The position numbers and the translations under genes were made by a program. A stretch of DNA of 64,000 bases from Ascaris suum (Eukaryota > Nematoda > Chromadorea > Rhabditida > Ascarididae): positions 2,170,001 through 2,234,000 of the forward strand of contig CM024188.1 in the NCBI GenBank assembly GCA_013433145.1, written 5' to 3'. This document shows positions 1-12,200 of the stretch, one piece after another (the stretch's first letter is position 1; each line of letters begins with the position of its first letter). A model generated the notes under the pieces. The model was not told where the DNA came from, searched no databases, and worked only from the letters and a program-made list of their open reading frames with translations.

Positions 1-2036
1 GTCATTATTTCGCGATCGTGGTGAACGGAGAGGGAGAGGGCAAAGCAGCGATGGGGAGGGACAGTCTCTTAAGATGGGGGAAGGTATGGACTAACAGCTG
101 TCATCTAGACATCAGTGTTGTAATAAAAGGCTGTTTGCATGATAAACAGTGATGAAGAGGTTGATATTCAAGCGCCTAAATCAGTGTAAAGCTCACCGGA
201 AATTCGCGATATTGAGTGGAATATTGAACGTATACGAAGCAGTCATCTGCTTTTCAAAGAATATGACATGGAAGCGATGACAATTTGAAGCGATGTGGAA
301 TAGAGGCGCAGTTTTGTAAAACAACTGAGCAAGAATATCTTAAAATTTGGCCTGTAACTGCTTTCTTGTAGAGGCCAAGTTCTGGCTCTCTAATATCACT
401 TTTATCACCTCTCGACCTGAAAATTTTCAACATATTCAACAGAAGCATTTCCCTAATGAGATGCAGAACACTACAAGTTAATATGCTGTTTATCTTGTGA
501 AGTACAACATGCTGACATCCAGCGTCGTAAGATACATACATCATTCGGTACATTAGTGAATGTTGCGTAACTATAGGGTGTCTCGATCACACAATTAGTA
601 GCCGCTTGCAGTCTCACCCATCGCAAGATCGACAATTAAGTGATGCCGTAAAAAAAAGTGACAAACGAAACTGCGGTCGCAGACCAGGCGAATACATCTA
701 TGCCAGTGAGCGGCGTACCACGATCGATGTCTTCTAAGTTTCGCATGTGAACTCTCGTTGCAAATTTGACCGCTTAGGCTTTATGAAAGTTGCTTGAACT
801 GTCTTTCGTAGTAGTGAAGGTAACCGTTGTAAATAGTTATATTAAGCTATTATTCTATTGTAATGGTGAAGATGTCTACTGTAGATAGTAGTGTGATCCC
901 ATGTACTGTTGGTTGATCCATGATGAAAGTTTGCATGTGCACTTTTTAGCTTGTAATGATCGAAATAATCAATTGTTGCTTCAGACTGCAGAGGATGGCA
1001 CCCGCAATGACATTCTTGAAACGAATATTTATGTGTCGGCCAACATTTTTCAAGGTAGGCTCCAGTGAGCTTGTAACTTCGCTTTTTCATGCGAGAATAT
1101 AGCAACGGGATGAGAAGCATCGCATGATAATAGGTAGGCTGAATATGATTTCACCGGCATTGTAAGAAACTCTAAGCTGCCTACAAATGATTGAGTCGAA
1201 ATACTTCGGGTGGTAAATGCAAAATTAGATGTATATTTTTCAGCGGTCAATCCGGTCTATAGAATACAGAAGTCTTTGACAACAGAAAACTTCAGCCGAT
1301 ATGTCGAGGAACAGCGTAGAGGAACGACTATGATAGGACGTTTTTGCATACAAACAAAAACATACATCTGTACACATTTGCCATGCGCAGAAAACGTCAT
1401 ACGAAAGCAAACAGCTGAAGAATAGCGTGCTTTATAAACTCTTTTCTGATACCGTATATCTTCACTTTCATATACTCAACGCCCTTAGGCTATTGCGGTA
1501 TTATACGGCGTATACCGGAGATGCTTCCTGAGCATGCAAATGTTTAGTATCCTGTGTCCCATTTGCTTCGGTTGATAAATTTGCATTCCAGTTGATGTTT
1601 TTATACCGAAACCTCTTATTATAAATAATATTTGCGATATATTTGTTACTAAAATATCGACTGCGTTCGATATAAAAATGCACTTCACCATCTTCCAACT
1701 ATCGACTCATTTGGAAAAAACGAATGTGATAACAACGAATAAAATATTATTCATCAATTCGAGAAGTGCACGAAATGTGTGCGAAATCAGTGATTCAAAC
1801 TTCAGATGGCATTGTGAACGCCTCGTTTCTTTCTTCGTTTGGGGGTTCTTAGTAACTTTTTCGCACAATAAACGGGTTTTCCTTCAGCTGTGTTACGTCA
1901 TAGCAAATTGTGGAATCAATAGTCATTCGCAGAATGCACAGGTAGTGTAAATATTAATTGGAACGAAAAGCAAATTTTCGCAAAAATTTGTCAATGCCAC
2001 ACGAAGATGAATTGAGGCTAAAGAACAAAGAATATT
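1..2036. other. 5' intergenic stretch without recognised gene
   Basis: I see no protein family, RNA gene or repeat array here. The open frames are short, lie on both strands and have no recognisable motif. The region presumably contains the promoter and 5' UTR of the hydrolase gene starting at 2037, but no TATA element or clear trans-splice acceptor could be assigned close to that ATG. Confidence 0.5.
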
Positions 2037-5000
2037 ATGAAGTTGTTTTCGAGTTTACTGCAACCAATAGGAAATAAAAGAGGTGAGACGAAAAATTATG
2101 TCCTTATGAACGCACAGGATATTTCTCCCGTTAATACGAACAAGTTTTTACAGCAAGTGCACATAAGATTAATTTTTGTTATAGCTCATTACTGATGCTC
2201 ACCTAAGTTTTCAGTAACTTCTGTATTCACCTCATACAGTGTCTCGATATGTGACCTTGCTTAGACGTCACTTTTTATTGAAAACATCAACCAATTTGAA
2301 ATAATAGTTAAAACAAGCTGTTGTTGCTGAACTTATCAATCCGTTGTTGTTTAGAAGTTATCATACCTTCCCTCGAGTTCCATCCATTTTTTTTTTGCAT
2401 TCCAGAAAAATGAAGTATGTTTTTGCGTGCGACCGAAATGTGCAGCAATTGATGGGTAATGCTTGCAGGTGTCATATTCGATAAATCCATGGATGGACGT
2501 TAAGAATGCTGTCAATCATGATGTTGCGATGAAGCAATGGGAGTCATTGAAAGCCACTATTGAACGTTGCGGAGCTAGTGTTGAAGTTCTCGAACCGATT
2601 GTATATGCTTCTATTTATCTCTACTGCTCGCGGCTTTTCCTTCTTTCATTATGATGAGTTATAACATGTCAGCCAAATGGTTCCTAACTTCGTTCTTAGC
2701 ACTTGGTCGCTCTTAAAATATCACTATTCTATATTTTCGACGTGCTATTGAATTGCGAATATCCTAATATTACTTTTTTTTTCTCGAAGTGAGAATATAG
2801 AATAGTAGGCAGATTACAAGTTATACAATAATTATACAAGTTCATGATTCTAAAGGTGTAAAATGTTGTTTTAAAATATTCTTCACTGTTACATCAGCTA
2901 ATTTCGGGCGAATAAGTCTCGCTGCGGAGTACGGGCGCCCCCCGCAATCAAAGGTGAGGTCAAGTGAAGTGAGGCATTCTTTCAGTGCAAGGTGAAACGT
3001 AACAATATGTGCACTAATGATAAGATTTAAAAACAAATTTTAATGATTTAATTATCGGCGACGTTTTACGGTGGCTCTGATTGAAAAAAATCTGAAGCAA
3101 AAAATTTCGGAGTCGGACTCCGAATATACAATTGATCCTCCTAGAGTTTGTATCTAGACGACGAAGGAAAGCGCCCAACAGATGAACGAGGCAACAGATT
3201 GCATCCCACCGCATTAACGTTCTTGCTCAACCTCATCCTAGTTCTTGCTCATCCTAGTCTTGTTTGTCTAAATTGATGCTGATACTGTCATCAGGTATGT
3301 TTCACGAATTGGAACGACTGCAGATTCCAAGAAAGAGCGTCAGTACTTCAAAAGAATTTCTCACTTATTAATCAATATCCTTTAGAAACAGTCGGATAAC
3401 AGAAGGAGTTTGAAACCTATAAAAGTTACCTATACTTATTGAAACAAGTGGAGAGGGATTATAGGCACTAGGAATCACAACAGACGCGGAACTGGCGGAA
3501 CAGTATTCGCACTGGACGTTCGATTTTTTTTGGACCCTGTTAAGAAGAAAAGCTTCTGCACTTTCATAAATGCTCAAATTATTTAAAATATGAGATTTAG
3601 GATGAATGCGGTCCTATGTGAGAAAAGAAAACATGCGAGAAAGGAAAACTCCTCCTGTCCTCTCCCTTCTCATCCCTTTTATTCGCTGCCGTTTTTATCA
3701 AAACAATGAACTTCGAAAATAGGCTGCAATTCTTAACAGTCATATAGCCTACTGACTATTGCTGAGGAAACATGATGCAACACTTCACGTTATATTCCTG
3801 TCACGATGCTAGCCATAAATACGTCATGGCAACGAGAGCACGAATTGCTTGGCATTTACGAGTAAAGAACGAACTCAATGACACTAGTCAGCAGCGCCTG
3901 GGCTAACACCTATAGTCACTCAGTGCCATGGGCCGCACTTGCGAATAGATATCAAAATGTGCGCTTATTCCCATTTAAAACCTTCTAGTCATTACAGTTC
4001 GCCATACGATTCTTGAGATTGTAATTGCAAAGATCTATTAGTCGTTTGCACTCATGTGAAGTCATAAACGTTCAACAAGGCTTGATTTTAAGGACACTTT
4101 TACTTCAGGCAAGTTATGGGCGACACTAATACATTGAGGTATCTATATTATTTCACTCCTAATATGCTGTTTTATTAAGAACGTTGTGAACTCGCTTCAG
4201 GGAGCGGATCGATTTCCTGACATCGTTTTCACGGCTAATGCAGCAGTTATTCGAAAAAGAACCGCATATCTAGCAAATTTCTATTATCCGGAACGTCAAG
4301 GAGAGAGATTATTCTATGAGAAGTGGTTCCGCGAAAATGGCTATGAAACTGTTGGGAACCGCGATATTCCTTTCGAAGGTATGCAATCGAGTATAGTGCA
4401 ATTGCATCTTTACAAACATCGTTATTTTGCGCATCTCACGCAAGTTGTTTTATGCAATTTGCAATTCAGAGGTTTCCTATGGCATCCGACATTGATGGCC
4501 ACAGCAAAACTACTCAAAAAGATGGAAAGGTAGAGGGTGGATGGATCTCTATCAAAGTTGCTTTGGTCCCTAAACGTGAGAATAGCGTCTAGAGAGAAGG
4601 TGGCTAGCCAGCAGTTCATACAGCTCGCTCTCACTAACGGCGTCCCAGAAGGCAATGCACCGGTGCGCTGTAACGTCTACTGTTCTTCTTGTACATTATA
4701 ACGGTTTCGCTGAATAGCATTGAAATGCGTGGAATCCTTTAGCCGTTGATTTGTGAATTTATAGACCTCGCTTAGACTAAACAACGGTTCTTTTCGTTTT
4801 AACAGGAGTCCTAATTAAATCCAGCACGTGGTTAAATCCTCTCAAATAGATCTTATATAAGGAAAATTTTGCGCTATTCATGAAACCGTCGATCAGTGCC
4901 CACTTTGCATACACGATGAAGTAATGCTTTCTGTTGATGATAGTATTCGCGATCTTCGCTCATCTCTACCAACGCTCATTGGAACACGCGTTGTTCAGGA

Positions 5001-6808
5001 ACTTCGGAGACAGCTTTGCGCATGGCAAACTCTATTCTGAGATGTTTTCAATAAGGTTCTTTAGAGTGCTGGAGGGGGGAGGAGGAGGAGCACATCTGCG
5101 AAAAAAAGTGCTCTTGTCTGTCAGCAGCTTACAAAACCATATGGTCTGATTAGCGATGACAGTTGCGCTCGACTTATTTCCTCATAAGTAGCTGGATCGT
5201 TTCCTCTATGATATTCGCTTTCTTCAAATAACTCTTTTCTTTCTAATTTGTCTTTTCGGATGAGATATAAATGAGTCTCTGCGCGTTTCCCATTGTCGAT
5301 TGATAGAAATCTCTGTGAAGGAGAATTCGCTAATTTTGGATTCATTGCGAATTCAACTCGTCATTAAGAGTTGTTTCATTATACGCAGCTACATCGTTCA
5401 GGATTTTCTTCTTACGTATTACCTAGAAAGTTACCAAAAACAACTCTGACAGTCTGATGTAAGTATATAGGTGCTTTACTGGGTCATCAAAATTGCTTCA
5501 AACGATTTATGTAAGATTCGGTTGCGTATTGATAGGGAGTTTCAAATGAAATGTCTCGTCGATACAGATTTTCTTTTTCTGGAATAACGCTTCAATCACA
5601 AAGTATGCTTCTACCTGGGGTAAATTATGATGTGAATGCGAGCATACGTAAAATTCGAAGCGACAAAAATTAAAATTGCAGGTGCTGGTGACGCATTGTG
5701 GGGTGGCCGTGACAAAAGCGTATTGTTTGTTGGTGTTGGTCCTCGCACGGATGTACGAGCATTGGGCGATGTGGCCGATAAGCTTGACGATGGCTCCCGT
5801 TTCAAGGTGCTTGGCTGCAGACTCATCGATCCAAGGTTATCCTCTGACTCTTTTGTGCGGTCATTTGGAAATCAGGGCAACCAGAGATGCCATCGAATAG
5901 TATTCACTTATTTTGCATTTTTTTGTGCGGTCTGCATGACCGATGACGAGAAATGTGATGTGTTGCGCGGGGGACACTCCTTTGTTCGCCGAATACATCA
6001 GTGCATTTTTGAATAGTTATTTCTTCATTTTTAGACCAAAGTTCTTGGTGGTCTCCGCAGTTGAGGTGATGTGTAGTCCTCGATTCATAACGGGGTCACT
6101 ACTGAGGACCACTTCAGTAGGCAGTGTCCTTGCTTTCCTCACCCCTGACTTTTCTCTCGAAGTCCCTGCCGTAAACGTCGCTTCTCGACCCTCCTCACAC
6201 CACACGATGTCCGTCATCACCATTTCCTACTAAATTTAGAAATTTTCCGTCTAATTACTTCAGGTGATTAGAGTTCTAAAAGTTTGACTCGACAGAATCC
6301 CTGCGATCCTGCGCGCTAGTCACCTCAACACTTTTCGCTCATATATGCAATTCTATTCCATCTTTGCAAGCGCCCATCTTTAATTAATTTGTATTCGGTT
6401 CGATCATTGAGCCATCGCCTCATATTCTGTGGCAATTTGTTGGGTGTTTTTCGAAAAACAGAAAACGGTGCGCATACGGCATTCGTCTGGGTGTATTTCC
6501 AATTATTTTTTCAACCCCAGATATCTGTGTATGATGTGTATATCATTATACAAAGGTACGTGCATTAGGGCTGTTTCCCATCCCCTTATTTATCCTTTAG
6601 TCGTTGTGAAATAACTGCTACTAATCAGCGGTCAAGGTGCGAAAGAAAAGAAATTGCTCATTGAAGATTTTACCACATTGACACTTGCTTCTGCCCACTT
6701 GACGATGAACTGGCGATGTTCTTCCCTTACGCCTTCGATGCCATCAGTCGTCACAATATATCCAATGAAACTGGACTTATTCCGGTTCGTTTTTCATTAC
6801 CTGTGGGA

Positions 6809-6901
<93 letters not shown>

Positions 6902-9191
6902 GTATGCAATTTTTATATGAAAAGCAGGTATAAATCCCTCGCACATCCCCTCAAGTACAGGAAGAATGGTTTTTCTGAGCTGTAGACTATGAAAGAAAAA
7001 ATTGAAAATGCTTTAACCCACTTTATTGCATTTTGCTATCATTTTCTAACATGTGCTGTTTTGCTGCAGCCGAAGTTTTTTCTTTCTGGCTAAATTCACC
7101 TTCGCTTCATTGCCGTGCTGATTCTTGAGGAAGGAGCTGGCCAATTAGCCAAATACATGAAAATTTTTTGGATCGTTTGTTGTTTTTGGAACGATGTCGT
7201 TGCTTCAGCGCATATAACTTATGTCACAGTACTTCCATTTATTATCGCCACGTGATTTACTAAATATTCATTTCGTTTCTCGTTCGATGAAACTTCCCTT
7301 CCCATTTCTTATGTTTTTGTTTCGGCCCACCTTCTTAAAATGAAAATCTTTTCTGCGCAAAGCAGAATTTGGCAATTTGTATTACAGCTAAAAACGGTAG
7401 AAAATTTGAGCTTGCTTAAGTGTAAATCCTTCAGCAAAGATAAAATTTTGTTATTACGTTGTCGTTTTGCTTGTGCCGAAAATTAGACAGGGAAGAGAGG
7501 AGTTTTTTGGAGCTATTCGGCCGAGAAAGCCTCTTCTTTGTTGAATGGCTCTTTTCGCCCGGAATGGAGTATTATCGCTAAATAGGTGCTGTGGGCTTTG
7601 CAAAGTTTACACGAGATTGAATGCTCGAACTGTTTCTTTATTTGATTGTTTATTAAGTGCGTGAGAGTTTGTACTGTAGAACACATTAGCCGTATCATTT
7701 TACAACGCCAGTCAGATAATTCATTCTATTTATAGTACTCATGAGAAGAAATTATATAGTAGATTTACTAAATATTAAGTAATATGCTTAAATAAATTTA
7801 ATGCTTGTGTAAATTTCAAGATTCCCGAGAAAGACGCCAATCAGTTTGCTTGTAACGCGGTGGTCATTGGTAAAACGATTATCATGCACAAATGCAGTCC
7901 TGAAACTGTCAAAATACTTGGAAAACATGGATTCGACGTAAAGTTAGTGGTTTCTACTTGATTGTTTCACTACTAATTTCTCTTAATGGAAGAAGGCTTA
8001 AATTTTTGAATGATTGTAGTTGGAATTTCTCCCAATGTAACTCGGAAAGTAATCTGGACGTGGGAACCTTTTTTAGGAGCCGTGCCTAAAAAAGAAATTT
8101 TTCTAAGGAAATTACCAGGCGATGCACCAATGAGGCGGTTTGTTCAAGCCGCTATGACAGCGAATTTTGCTACCTCCATCTATTCCGAAGAATATCCTGT
8201 TAAGATATTTATGAAATCTGCCACCTGTTTTGGCATATGTTCGATTCATTGCTGCACGATTTTGAAGACTGTTCTGCGAATTCTTTTGCCAAAAACAGTG
8301 TGTGAACTCTTTTTGCGCCTAGATGTACCACTGCAATTGAACGCTATTTTGCTGCATTCTCAAAAGATGCCACATTTGGTGATTATAAACGGAAGTGATG
8401 TGAAGGCTTCCGCTACGTATTTTGATCATTTTCTGTTGGTTTCTATAGGCGAAGAAACTCATCACTGCAAATCGAGTGTTAAGTCATTTTCATCCAGGAT
8501 TTTGTGCCTCAGAAAGCTGCTTCTCGGCGTTAATCACTCTAATGACTTAGGACCCTTCCCATTATTTCATTAATCCAGCAGGAATCTGATCTTCAGAGAA
8601 AGAGGGAGAGGATAACTAGAACTTCATCTCTTACGAACAGATGCTCGTGATTTGGGCTGTTCTTCGTCGCATTGCGCTTCGCAGGAAGAAAAGGAAATGC
8701 ATTTATATCTGCAACATTTTCCTGTATTTGAATGGATCACTTTTATTCAACGAGGAGGCTGTTCGTTGCAAGCTTAGAGCAGGCAAACGAATGACTCAGT
8801 CAATGCTACATATTCTCGGTCCCCTTGTTAGATGAGGATTTATGTGCTGAAAGCGTCCACTTTCCAAACTATCAAATAGAGGCACTCTAACAGGCGAAAA
8901 GAGAAACAAAACGCCGACTATTAGAACGACGGCTTCAACCGATCAAATTAGTGTGTGCCTCGTAAAACACTCCTTTAAGTGCCACAATTCTGAAAGCACG
9001 GTTAGTGAGCTTGCTCGATTTGCGCCGACCAAAGTTTGTGCACTCCAATTGCAATCAGCGGAGAGGGGAAGCTGGAAACAAAAGCAACTAGAAAGTACGT
9101 TATTAACAGCAATTTGGCTTTCAGGTTCACCGATATGTCCGAGTTTCTGAAGAGTGGTGGTTCGGCAAAATGCTGTACTTTGGAACTTTGA
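2037..9191 (+). CDS. Dimethylarginine dimethylaminohydrolase (DDAH)-like amidinotransferase-fold enzyme, 7 exons
   Basis: Exons are 2037-2129, 2469-2600, 4201-4378, 5682-5835, 6667-6784, 7821-7942 and 9125-9191. They total 864 nt, coding for 287 residues plus TGA, and every junction keeps phase. The protein starts MKLFSSLLQPIG and has the strand YVLMNAQDISP, then VSYSINPWMD (residues 32-41), the PDIVFTANAAV strand (81-91), FEGAGD with the likely catalytic Glu134, FYHIDTCFCPL with His189, and a C-terminal SGGSAKCCTLEL with the Cys282/Cys283 pair. In this family Cys attacks the guanidinium carbon of methylated arginine or a related guanidine, helped by His, giving citrulline-type products. The length matches the usual ~280 residues. 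No signal peptide is visible, so it is probably cytosolic. The NPWMD and FYHLDT-type motifs resemble the bacterial/fungal-type branch more than vertebrate DDAH1/2. The substrate cannot be fixed: related enzymes use arginine, dimethylarginine or other guanidines. The exon 5 donor (CCG|GTTCGT) is weak; a second in-frame donor 18 nt downstream would add six residues. Exon 1 was chosen because it supplies the missing N-terminal strand at the expected spacing. Confidence 0.85.
2723..2806. repeat. Imperfect inverted repeat in hydrolase intron 2
   Basis: ACTATTCTATATT at 2723-2735 is exactly complementary to AATATAGAATAGT at 2794-2806, with partial complementarity continuing inwards. The result is a hairpin of about 84 bp with an AT-rich loop. 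It could be a remnant of a small palindromic (MITE-like) insertion. No target-site duplication was identified. Confidence 0.45.
6812..6899. repeat. (TA)n microsatellite, hydrolase intron 5
   Basis: An uninterrupted TA dinucleotide run of 88 bp starts 28 nt after the last base of exon 5 of the DDAH-like gene. The long Ile-Tyr frames it creates are translation artefacts. Confidence 0.97.
8010..8573 (+). other. Unidentified 187-codon open frame inside hydrolase intron 6
   Basis: This is the longest non-repeat open frame in the window and lies wholly inside the last intron of the DDAH-like gene, on the same strand. The translation is mixed hydrophobic/basic with many Cys and His and no domain I recognise. 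It has no clear splice signals or polyadenylation site of its own, and a second short open frame follows at 8641-8835. It could be a chance ORF, a decayed mobile-element fragment or a nested exon. I do not assign a function. Confidence 0.2.
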
Positions 9192-9219
9192 TTTTTTGTC
9201 GCTCACACGTTTTAATAGT

Positions 9220-9225
9220 AATAAA
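9220..9225 (+). terminator. Polyadenylation signal AATAAA of the DDAH-like gene
   Basis: A canonical AATAAA begins 29 nt after the TGA stop that ends at 9191, which suits a short nematode 3' UTR. It supports 9125-9191 as the terminal exon. Confidence 0.7.
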
Positions 9226-12200
9226 TAGTAAATGAAATATTTAGCATATCATTGTTGTCCTAACGCCGAGTTTAATAGTGATGCAAACTAATCAAAATTC
9301 TTTTTGATTAGTAACGGAATGAATGCGTTGATTCGCAAGCGAAGCTCTGATAAAGCCGAATTCAAGTGAAAAATGTCGGTTGGTTGCTCATCGAATGCCT
9401 TTGTAAAAACCGATTTTCATCTGCAACCGGAAAAAGTGACGTAGTGATATCTTCCGACAAGTTAAAACCCATCGAAATTTTCGTTTCCAACCGAACTTTT
9501 GTCAAAAGGTATTTGTAAGTAGGAGAGTATGAAAGTTTGTTTAATCTGTACAGGTCACATTTTGTGTAGGTTTATTCTACTAGCAACAGCAAATGAATAG
9601 TTCAGAGCTGTCAGCATGGATGCAATCAAAATGAAACAAGCAACGACATTGCGCTCATATTTGAATTATGGGACGAATAGGAAATGAGGACTTACCTTGA
9701 AAAACCAACTAAACGGTAACCTCGGAAATCAAATTTACAAATAGAGGAGCCATGAGCTTTCTAGTTCGGCAGTTTACCTTGGATGAAAAGTACCATGTTG
9801 ATTGTGGCAAATAAATCGTCATTAGCGAAAAATAACATCAATACACTGACTGAATAGTGCATCACCTCGAGTCGAAAATATGACTGAAGGGCTTTTTATC
9901 ATTGCCCATTACACATGGAAATCCCGAAAATAGCTTGCAATCTGATAAGGAAAAATTGTCGTAAAAACAAAAACAAGAAACCATTGCCTCATGATGGAAG
10001 AACAGTTAACCTTTCAGGAGCTTCTTTTCGTCCAGCTAATATCATCACGTCCCATCACTCTCTTTCTTATATTAATATCTCATTACGAAAGAAAGAGCGT
10101 AAATGCTGTATTATAGTCACATCGTTTCGCAATTAGGAATATTTCCGCCCATAACGATAAGAGACATTAAAAAAAAATCTTGAGAGTCTTCAACAATTGT
10201 CAACAACTATCTCATAGTTATTATTTGAAACCGGCGATTTGAACATGCAAATTGTTGTTGCCTGAAAACGAGAAAAATAAAACAAGCTTGCGTTTTTCTT
10301 ATATGTGAATTGATAACCTGAATGTGATAACCTCAGGTAAGTCAAGTCAATTTCTTTATCGGTTTGCACCGACATAGCAATAGAAGAGGACGGTTTTATA
10401 TGATAGAGGCTGCTCGAAACGATTTCCAGGAAAGCCAAATATCCTGTAACGTTCGTGTTGACAGATGGCCATGCCAAATTGTCAAAACTGTCTTTCCATC
10501 TACAAAAACTAAAGAGTAAATTAGTGTAAAATACCGTCTCGGAATCATTCGATCGCATCTGCTCACTCAACTCATCTTCTTCAAGTGCTTAGCGTTTTAC
10601 AGTATTAAGGCAGTTCTTGCTTGTCGGAATAAATGAACGGAATGAAAATGAAGTATTTCCTTGTTGCTATGAGACCTCAATGTCAGCAATACGACCTGAC
10701 TGGCAGTCATCATTTTTCGGCAGTTTTATATTTAATCTTGTGCGCAACAAAAAAGCATGTCGGGTCATCTGGCTCAGCTATCAGTTTCGCCCTGTTCCAC
10801 TTTAGTTGAGGTACTTGGCCTTGAGGTGTCAAGTTAGATGTACGACGTGAGTGTTCACTAAGAAGTAGCACCCTCGACACGGAGATATCAGACAGTTTTG
10901 CTCGTTTTTGATCGGTAAATCGTCTAGTTACCTGGTTGAGCAATCGCTTCACATTCAGAGGCTCCAAGGGTAATGATGAAGCGTTTGTTGTAAAAGTTTT
11001 GAAATAATGATGGGCAAAATCGGACATTTGCGCTCTCGTCAAATGACAACGATGGAAAAGTTTTCCTAAAATGATGACTGATTAAAAAATATGGCGTTCA
11101 CCTTTTTTGAAAGAATAAAACACGCAAATCCATGCATATGCTTAAATTAGGCCGTTTGATGAAAGGATTGGATTAGTTCACGGCAACTAATGACACCTTT
11201 TGGCAGTCCGAATATTGCATCACCATACGTTTGAAAGCGCTGGTTGGAATGGCGTATGGCGCACAGGCCAGCATTTGACTTCTGCAGCCGCTTGACCTCC
11301 ACGAGCTTCCTGAACCTCGAAATAGCCCCCCACATTTTGTGCTTTTTTGTTAGTCGGATAAAGCCTTCATGATTAGAGATAACGCAGGAATCAATTATTC
11401 TTTCCATTCATCCCACAATTTGCCATTCTTGCATTTATCGATCACTGGGAACTTAATGGCATCACACCAGAACCAAAATGCCCTTGATGCACATTCTGCA
11501 ATGTACTTCCAACACATATTTGCAGATTTGAGTGTGACTGGGGTGAAATGATGCATAGCAACACAATGAAGATGTCCATGCATTCATGTATACTGGGGCT
11601 CCTCTTACTTAGTCCACTATAAAAGGCACCTCTGTTGGCACTGCTGCTAATATGTACTCCGAGAGGCCAGGCTTTTTTGCCTCAAATATGAAGCCATCTA
11701 ATTATAGGATACGTACTGTTCGGGAATGATACCGGCGGGTAAGCAGAAGACGGAGTTTAATCGCCTCCTGAGGATGAATGAAACAGAATTCAGGAAGGGA
11801 ACAGCTCAGTCCGTTAGTGGAAGTAACTGTCGACCGCTCGTATATTTTCGACGTCTACATCCAAATTCATCTGGTTAAAGTAAGCAGTCAAATCCTCTCA
11901 AAACTGTGCCTGCATCTATGGAAGAATGACAGACGCATCTCAAGCTTTAAGATCGGGATGAAAAAGCTAGAAGATTTACGCGATCATGAGCGGTGTCCCC
12001 TGTTTCAAATAAAGACTGCCACTTTTGGGCCAGTTGGACGACTGAGATTACCTCGCCGATCAACTGCAATGCTGCTCTGCAATTGATCCCAGCTTTGAGT
12101 AAAAAATATGTGTGTGAGTGTCCGCCGTCCATAATAGATCTAGTGAGCTACAATAGAGAGGAGCTACGGAAAGCAGTAACAACTGATTCCGAAACTGGAA

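Noticed and set aside
2406..2454. Possible first exon of the hydrolase beginning MKYVFACDRN after a TTCCAG acceptor
   Set aside because: No intron longer than about 30 bp would join it in phase to the exon at 2469, whereas the exon at 2037-2129 fits phase, spacing and motif.
6654..6985. Open frames rich in alternating Ile-Tyr (also at 15639, 19031, 19619, 22936, 29370, 46877 and 50424)
   Set aside because: These are translations of the (TA)n tracts, open in several frames and both strands, with no gene context.
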